Made by a program: the position numbers and the translations under genes
Source of the DNA: JAUSKF01 sp964355005
GTDB lineage: Bacteria > Patescibacteriota > Minisyncoccia > UBA6257 > WO2-44-18
Length of the DNA stretch: 15,128 nt
NCBI GenBank assembly: GCA_964355005.1
Contig: CAYHBX010000018.1
Span: 1-15,128, forward strand
Reading direction: 5' to 3'
Notes under the pieces: generated by a model
Databases searched by the model: none
What the model saw: the letters and a program-made list of their open reading frames with translations, nothing else
Told to the model about the DNA's origin: nothing
Shown here: positions 11,082 through 15,128 of the stretch, piece by piece
Numbering within the stretch: position 1 is the stretch's first letter
Layout of the letters: every line of letters begins with the position of its first letter

Positions 11082-13085
11082 CTATCCAATCAATCTCTCA
11101 ATATCCCGCACTTCCTTCTCGACTATCTTCCCGATCTCCTCAATATCACCAATCAACTTCTTCTCTTTTTCCGCCTCTTCCTTAGACCACCCGGGCGTAT
11201 CTTTTCCTTTTCTTAAAGTCGTCAGCTCCGCCTGCAGGTCACGATGCAAAACCAAAAATCCTTTTTTGATGGCCTGCTCCGCCTGCTGAACTTCCAGCTC
11301 TAGCCTCAAGCTCTTCCGGCGGCCATGATAACCGTGATACAAAATGAACGACACCAGGCTGACGAGGGCCAGCAGAAGAATTACCACAAAAACCAGATAC
11401 AATGCCTCCAAGCTAATGCGGGAAACGCCGAACTGCAAGGCGGTTTGCGAAACACTGATCTCAAACTGCGGACTCGGCGCGCTAGACTGATTGCCAAGAT
11501 TGGCCTGAACCCAAATCAAGTACCTCCCCGGAGCTAAGAAATTTGGATACGAATAGAACCAGTCACCTTTATTATCCGACTCTACCGTCTGACTGAAAGT
11601 CTGACCGTCGTGCAAGCTCTGCAAATAAATAATCACCTGGCTCTTGGTCGCGGGAACTTTCCCGCCGACATAGAAAATTTCTTCATCGGTAATATCTTTC
11701 GCGATCGTCGTTACGATCGGAGAAGGTAATAAAGATTGCTGCGCTTTTACCGCCGGTCCGACAAATAATGCTACGCCCAACAACAACAAAATTACTAGGT
11801 GCTTAAGATAACCGGATCGCTTTTCCTGGAGCGCCCGCAGTTTGGCGGCAATTTCCGGATCTTTAATTGCTCCCAGCAAATGCTTTAAATGAATTTCACG
11901 ATGCCAGATCAAAACCTTACGGGCGGCATACGCCAGCAATGTCACCAGCAGAATTCCTAAGAGCACCGTCGCCCAACGCGGAAGGAAGGTGAAGCCCAGG
12001 ATCGTAAGAATTGGGGTAGTAATAGTTAGGCGCTGGCTAACTTCGCGAAAATTTCCGGCTTTATCATAAGCGCGCACAATAACATCGTATTTCCCCAGCG
12101 ACAACTCAGGTATGTAAGGCGTGCTGGCCTCAATAAAAAAGGGTTGCCCTTTGGAAATTTCAGTTAGTACCTGCCGCGGCACAAGCTTCAACTCATAATG
12201 ATCAAGTCCGGACAAGGCATCGCTGGTCGTAAAATGAATTACCGGCTTAGTACTGGATGTCCGGCTAGCTGGGGAAATTTTTATCGGAAAATCTGCCGGT
12301 TGCTGGGTGTCAATTTTAATAGCAAAATGGCTAGTCTCGCCCCAAACACTATTCCTTAATGCTTTTACGTGAAAAAAGTGAACTTTATCAGCCAATCCTT
12401 TATACACGACTTCGGCCTCCATCCCCTCGGAGACATTGTCCGGAACATCAATTGGGGCGTCGTTTAAAACATAGCTGTAACCTTCAATCGGCAGATTATT
12501 GTTCCATCGCAATGCCGCGGTGCTGTTGGAATACCAAGTGCTTTGGTCTGGGTGTGTTTCTGAAATAATAACCGGGCCGGCGGGCGGCGGCAAAGTTAAG
12601 TTATAAATTCCACTGCTAGTGTTCACCAAAAAATCGGTCGCTAAGCCGTCATTCAGCAAAACTTTAGAGCTGTCCAAAAATTTCAAAACGGCCGTACCCA
12701 CAGATTTCACCCGGAAGCTGACGGTAGCGATTACGCCCTTGCTAGTAATCAAGCCCGGATCCGGTACCCCACCCTGAAAACGCAGGATGCCGTTTTGATT
12801 ATCAAAATGAGGCTGGCTGGTCCAAATTCCAATAACGGATGTCCCTATCAAGGGAGATACGACCTGAAGTTTGTCGGGTGGAAAACTTAAATTAGCCTCA
12901 ATTGCATTTACGGCTTGCCCCGCGGTATTTAGGACAATGGAAACCGAAAAAGTCCCGCCAACCACGAAGCTCCCCGATGCTGGCGATAAAGTCAGCGAAG
13001 CGCCGCCGCCTTGCGCCAAAGCCGGAACGGGCGCCAAAAGAGCCAATATTAAGGAAACGCCAAATAATTTAGAAAAGTTTGTCAT
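11082..13085 (-). CDS. Cohesin-domain, multi-Ig membrane protein
   Basis: Surface protein of 667 residues. Order: signal peptide (1-24, ending ALAQ); cohesin-like domain (29-165: SPASGSFVVGGTFSVSI, then AVNAIEANLSFPPDKLQVVS, FQGGVPDPG, GVIATVSFRV); two Ig/fibronectin-like domains (about 170-258, starting SETHPDQSTWYSNS, and 262-358, with a DKAGN motif); transmembrane helix 1 (368-389); a short basic cytoplasmic helix; helix 2 (427-447), which reads like a second signal peptide (GPAVKAQQS); a third Ig-like domain (about 455-545); helix 3 (558-583); and a charged coiled-coil tail (590-667) inside the cell. The start ATG at 13085 lies within a REP-like repeat and has no ribosome binding site. 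It follows the dockerin gene by 58 bp on the same strand, so they probably form a unit. The architecture suggests a display scaffold; no enzyme domain is seen. Confidence 0.85.
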   Translation of the reverse strand: MTNFSKLFGVSLILALLAPVPALAQGGGASLTLSPASGSFVVGGTFSVSIVLNTAGQAVNAIEANLSFPPDKLQVVSPLIGTSVIGIWTSQPHFDNQNGILRFQGGVPDPGLITSKGVIATVSFRVKSVGTAVLKFLDSSKVLLNDGLATDFLVNTSSGIYNLTLPPPAGPVIISETHPDQSTWYSNSTAALRWNNNLPIEGYSYVLNDAPIDVPDNVSEGMEAEVVYKGLADKVHFFHVKALRNSVWGETSHFAIKIDTQQPADFPIKISPASRTSSTKPVIHFTTSDALSGLDHYELKLVPRQVLTEISKGQPFFIEASTPYIPELSLGKYDVIVRAYDKAGNFREVSQRLTITTPILTILGFTFLPRWATVLLGILLVTLLAYAARKVLIWHREIHLKHLLGAIKDPEIAAKLRALQEKRSGYLKHLVILLLLGVALFVGPAVKAQQSLLPSPIVTTIAKDITDEEIFYVGGKVPATKSQVIIYLQSLHDGQTFSQTVESDNKGDWFYSYPNFLAPGRYLIWVQANLGNQSSAPSPQFEISVSQTALQFGVSRISLEALYLVFVVILLLALVSLVSFILYHGYHGRRKSLRLELEVQQAEQAIKKGFLVLHRDLQAELTTLRKGKDTPGWSKEEAEKEKKLIGDIEEIGKIVEKEVRDIERLIG

Positions 13086-13114
13086 TGCGAGCGTAGCGTG
13101 GCAATCTTACATTG
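13081..13114. repeat. REP-like element, copy 3, containing the cohesin-gene start codon
   Basis: GTCATTGCGAG, core CGTAGCGTG, GCAATCTTACATTG. The CAT inside GTCATTGCGAG is, on the minus strand, the ATG of the cohesin gene, so the repeat forms the translation start region. Confidence 0.75.
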
Positions 13115-13143
13115 CCTATCTTTATAATAACAAAATGGAAAAC

Positions 13144-13746
13144 CTAATGCGTCCACTGGGCCAGCATGATACTCAAATCATAAATATCCACATCCTTATC
13201 TTTGTTAATGTCGGGCAGAGGACGCCCCGCGTTTATGATCGTGCTTAAAGCCGCCAAATAAGAGGGTTTATCCATCCGCTTCCCCCACCAATAGAACATA
13301 ATTCCGGAATCGTAGATATTCACTCTCCCGTCACAATTCAGGTCGGCTCCGCGGCATGGCCGGATAACCCTTTCTATTCTTTCAAATATTTCCTTAAAAA
13401 TATCCAATATCGGCCCGCCTCCCGATGGCGCCGGCGAAGGCGATGGAGTTGGAGTCGGTTCGGGCGTGGGGGTGGGCGTAGAAGCGGCGGGCGCCGCGTA
13501 ATACAAAAACCCGGCCTTTAGGGTGTTCAGCGTAGAATCGCCTGATGTGCTAAGCCCATTGCCGAATTGCCCAATTGTGCCGACCAGCTTAAATCCCGCG
13601 GAAGACGAAAAATGCCCGGGCTGTAAAACCGGATGAACCACCTTGAAATCGGTGGAGGTAAAAGTCTGCGCCTCAGCAGTAGGAAGCAGAACGTAGGAAG
13701 TAGTAAGGATTAAAAAACCAAAAACAACATTTTTCACGAAGTTCAT
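13144..13746 (-). CDS. Secreted dockerin-domain protein
   Basis: A 200-residue exported protein. Signal peptide 1-26 (ending AEAQ); a small beta-rich module (28-85) with GFKLVGTIGQFGNG and LNTLKAGFLYY; a Pro/Thr/Ser linker (88-108); a short helix (112-129); then a type I dockerin-like pair of calcium loops: DLNCDGRVNIYD (135-146) and DINKDKDVDIYD (179-190), each followed by a helix (SGIMFYWWG and LSIMLAQW). The Asp/Asn at loop positions 1, 3, 5 and 12 are present in both. The adjacent downstream gene encodes a cohesin-like domain, the classical dockerin partner. The -10 is 6 nt before the ATG. Part of the signal peptide is encoded by heptamer repeats (13679-13706). Confidence 0.85.
   Translation of the reverse strand: MNFVKNVVFGFLILTTSYVLLPTAEAQTFTSTDFKVVHPVLQPGHFSSSAGFKLVGTIGQFGNGLSTSGDSTLNTLKAGFLYYAAPAASTPTPTPEPTPTPSPSPAPSGGGPILDIFKEIFERIERVIRPCRGADLNCDGRVNIYDSGIMFYWWGKRMDKPSYLAALSTIINAGRPLPDINKDKDVDIYDLSIMLAQWTH
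13679..13706. repeat. Heptamer repeats inside the dockerin signal-peptide coding region
   Basis: Plus-strand units are GTAGGAA, GCAGAAC, GTAGGAA and GTAGTAA. They are the inverse complement of the unit type in the intergenic array at 13763-13790 just upstream of this gene. Confidence 0.65.
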
Positions 13747-13752
13747 GCTCTA

Positions 13753-13758
13753 ATTATA
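13753..13758 (-). promoter_or_regulatory. -10 box 6 nt before the dockerin gene
   Basis: Minus-strand TATAAT, then TAGAGC, then ATG. Predicts a leaderless mRNA. It directly follows the heptamer array. Confidence 0.7.
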
Positions 13759-13762
13759 TACC

Positions 13763-13790
13763 TTACTACTTACTACTTTCTACTCGCTAC
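13763..13790. repeat. Heptamer array ending at a stop codon
   Basis: Plus-strand units are TTACTAC, TTACTAC, TTTCTAC and TCGCTAC, ending exactly next to the TAG stop (13791-13793, minus strand) of the neighbouring membrane-protein gene. Confidence 0.8.
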
Positions 13791-14195
13791 CTATTCTTCT
13801 GACTGCGACTTTTTGTAGTCCTTGATCGCGGCTACAACTTGGGAATCCGCTTTCAGATCCTCGAAAAAGAGAATGTGGGATTTATTGATGCTCATCGCGT
13901 CCTCCGGGCCATGCAACTCTCCTCCTAGTTTAACCAGATTGATCTGCTGGGAAGGATTTTTGGGGTCCTTCGGCTGAAGCGCTTGAGTTACCTGCAGGTA
14001 GTAAATATCCCGCAAGGTCGGATAGCTGGAATTGGCGTTGTATAGTTTACCGAAGTAAACCTGGTTATTGGACAAAAATACCGCTTGGTATTTTCCGGAC
14101 AATCGGATCGGCAAAACGCCGGACTGCCACAACACAACAACCACCAACACCGCCACTACTAACCAAACCAATTTCGATTTAATCAAACCGTGCAT
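13791..14195 (-). CDS. N-terminally anchored envelope protein, unknown function
   Basis: A 134-residue protein with one N-terminal membrane helix (about residues 7-25, KLVWLVVAVLVVVVLW) followed by an outside domain beginning GKYQAVFLSNNQVYFGKLYN and containing RDIYYLQVTQ. The pattern is familiar from Patescibacteria genomes but I know no function. It has no cysteine and no catalytic motif that I recognise. An alternative TTG start at 14231 would add 12 residues; I prefer the ATG at 14195 because it gives a normal short signal-anchor, and TACAAT upstream would place a transcript start near the TTG. It lies upstream of the dockerin-cohesin pair on the same strand, so all three may belong to the cell surface. 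Confidence 0.75.
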   Translation of the reverse strand: MHGLIKSKLVWLVVAVLVVVVLWQSGVLPIRLSGKYQAVFLSNNQVYFGKLYNANSSYPTLRDIYYLQVTQALQPKDPKNPSQQINLVKLGGELHGPEDAMSINKSHILFFEDLKADSQVVAAIKDYKKSQSEE

Positions 14196-14246
14196 TGTTG
14201 ATTTGAAATAGAATAAAAACGACCTTTTCAATTATTGTAGCATATT

Positions 14247-14286
14247 ACCTTTATAAGTCTTATTGGTCCTATTGGTCCTATTCGTT
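14247..14286. repeat. 9-mer array at the stop codon of the four-helix-bundle gene
   Basis: Minus-strand units are GAATAGGAC, CAATAGGAC, CAATAAGAC and TTATAAAGG. The first holds the TAG stop. Confidence 0.8.
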
Positions 14287-14886
14287 TTCCTTGCGTCCCT
14301 CCTTCGCCTTATTTACTTCAGCCAGCACCTCCCTCCAGTCCTTGGGGTGCGGATCATAAAAATCGCCGATAATACGGCGCTTTTTCTCCTCATCCCTGGC
14401 CTTGCGCAATCTTTCGGCGTATCCTCCATCTTTAATAAATTTTTCCTCTAAAACTTTGATCTGCCGGTCCAATAAAAAATTGGTTTGATGTGTCAGGCAA
14501 AGCGCGATATTTGCCGCTGTTTCCGGGTTTCCAATGTAGGACTTATAGGTCTCATAGGACCTATTAGACTTATAGGACGAATCACGGATCTCCCGCGCAT
14601 CGGGCGAATCCTTGCTCCATTGCTTCAACCCTTTTTGCCGTAAAAAATCCTCGTAATCCTCCAATAATTCCTGAAAGGAAGCGCGGGCGATGCCCAAAAG
14701 ATACAATTCATTCTTCTCCGCCCGTTCTGCCGAGCCCTCGGCCAGGTTTTGCTTTCCGGAACGAGCCGCTTGTACCATCTGATCGTGAGTACGGGATTTT
14801 TTGTCTATGTGAAGATCGCAGAAGTTGACCGTGAAATCATAAATTATCGTCGCCTGCTGGTAGGATTTCAGGTCTTTGTAAGACAT
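14278..14886 (-). CDS. Four-helix-bundle protein with suffix domain
   Basis: Resembles the S23/IVP-type four-helix-bundle family in its longer form, with a C-terminal suffix region. Typical stretches: LKSYQQATIIYDFTVNFC (6-23), SRTHDQMVQAARSGKQNLAEGS (31-52), LLGIARASFQELLEDYEDFLR (63-83), then after a loop TAANIALCLTHQTNFLLDRQI (123-143) and a basic suffix (150-202). Short members occur in 23S rRNA intervening sequences; this one is free-standing and 202 residues long. Its role is unknown. Loop residues 102-118 (DSSYKSNRSYETYKSYI) are encoded by an in-frame 9-mer array of the same family that flanks the gene on both sides. The stop codon is also array sequence. A TATAAT lies about 20 nt before the ATG; there is no ribosome binding site. 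Confidence 0.9.
   Translation of the reverse strand: MSYKDLKSYQQATIIYDFTVNFCDLHIDKKSRTHDQMVQAARSGKQNLAEGSAERAEKNELYLLGIARASFQELLEDYEDFLRQKGLKQWSKDSPDAREIRDSSYKSNRSYETYKSYIGNPETAANIALCLTHQTNFLLDRQIKVLEEKFIKDGGYAERLRKARDEEKKRRIIGDFYDPHPKDWREVLAEVNKAKEGRKENE
14536..14583. repeat. In-frame 9-mer array inside the four-helix-bundle gene
   Basis: Minus-strand units are TCCTATAAG, TCTAATAGG, TCCTATGAG and ACCTATAAG, then TCCTAC. As 9 bp is three codons, it gives a peptide repeat of the type SYK/SNR/SYE/TYK. It lies in the loop before the third long helix. Confidence 0.85.
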
Positions 14887-14919
14887 TATCGAACATTTTA
14901 AACCCGCGAATTATATTTG

Positions 14920-15078
14920 TCCAATCCGTCCTATTGGTCTTATACGACCCATTCGTCCTATTGGACTTATCATTCTATTAGTCCTACCCGTCCTATCCAT
15001 CCTATTCGTCCTATTTGTCCTATTGGTCCTATTTCCCATCTCCTATTCATCCTATTCATCCTATTCGTCCTATTCCCC
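14920..15078. repeat. Long 9-mer tandem array (consensus TCCTATTNG)
   Basis: Roughly 17 units, many matching TCCTATTNG or one base off, upstream of the four-helix-bundle gene. No gene is seen in 14887-15128. Unit order is mostly uninterrupted, with a break near 15030-15045. It is the longest array in the window. Confidence 0.85.
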
Positions 15079-15082
15079 CCTT

Positions 15083-15111
15083 ATTCGCATTATTTGCCAA
15101 AATTCGCATTA
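15083..15111. repeat. 29-bp direct repeat, copy 2
   Basis: Identical over 29 bp to 54-82 and in the same orientation. Here it follows the long 9-mer array. Confidence 0.8.
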
Positions 15112-15128
15112 CCTGCCTGCCGGCAGGC
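15112..15128. repeat. GC-rich palindrome at the window edge (partial REP-like element)
   Basis: Contains the perfect 14-bp palindrome GCCTGCCGGCAGGC and is cut by the window end. It resembles the element nested in the copy-1 repeat at about 9111-9131. Confidence 0.6.

Noticed and set aside
13135..13248. Plus-strand ATG at 13135 with TATAAT 6 nt before it
   Set aside because: The promoter spacing matches the leaderless pattern, but the frame is short, antisense to the dockerin loops and has no protein features. It shows that the pattern can occur by chance in AT-rich gaps.
11082..13746. A cellulosome
   Set aside because: There is only one cohesin and one dockerin, and no glycoside hydrolase or carbohydrate-binding module in the window. 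The pair is better called cohesin/dockerin-like.
14920..15078. CRISPR array
   Set aside because: Units are 9 bp in direct tandem with no spacers, and there are no cas genes.

Overview
The window looks like a piece of a Patescibacteria (Candidate Phyla Radiation) genome, probably a Parcubacteria-like lineage. That is an inference from several signs taken together. Single, short core genes (pgk, rpmA, rplI, def, fmt, ndh) are scattered among small membrane proteins. There is a long four-helix-bundle protein with the suffix domain, a cohesin/dockerin secreted pair, and intergenic spaces packed with short tandem and palindromic repeats. Retention of bL9 argues weakly against Microgenomates. No rRNA or tRNA gene and no CRISPR array was seen.

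Layout. 1-92: end of an upstream plus-strand unit (intrinsic terminator) and repeats. 93-3006, all minus: pgk, a small two-helix membrane protein, a DHH phosphoesterase and a viroplasmin-type RNase H. 3119-5034, minus: a C45-type acyltransferase/peptidase and then a C39-like peptidase with its own strong ribosome binding site and a terminator. A 22-bp divergent promoter separates these from ndh (plus, 5057-6313). 6314-7146 has no large gene. It holds a candidate structured RNA with its own promoter and terminator on the minus strand, a 20-bp-arm hairpin, a 42-residue membrane peptide gene, a switch-like inverted repeat and the rpmA leader. 7147-9088: rpmA (plus) converging on rplI and an S41 processing protease (minus). 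9181-10897, plus: a small conserved-looking protein, def and fmt. 10898-11081: a long AT-rich inverted repeat. 11082-14195, minus: a cohesin-bearing multi-domain membrane protein, a dockerin-bearing secreted protein and an anchored envelope protein. 14278-14886, minus: the four-helix-bundle protein. 14887-15128: a long 9-mer array and REP-like sequence.

How genes work together. def and fmt form the start-methionine formylation/deformylation pair. pgk supplies glycolytic ATP and ndh oxidises NADH at the membrane. The dockerin protein and the cohesin protein are adjacent and co-directional, so they may bind each other on the cell surface. The S41 protease and C39/C45 proteins suggest envelope or peptide processing.

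Three things stand out. (1) Five genes have a perfect TATAAT exactly 6 nt before ATG, predicting mRNAs that begin at the start codon; two of them share an overlapping palindromic -10. (2) 7-bp and 9-bp tandem arrays begin at or next to stop codons of about eight genes and also sit inside coding sequences (rnhA linker, two pgk loops, a signal peptide, the four-helix-bundle gene). (3) The 830-bp space between ndh and rpmA is dense in RNA-like structure and matches no RNA family I recognise.
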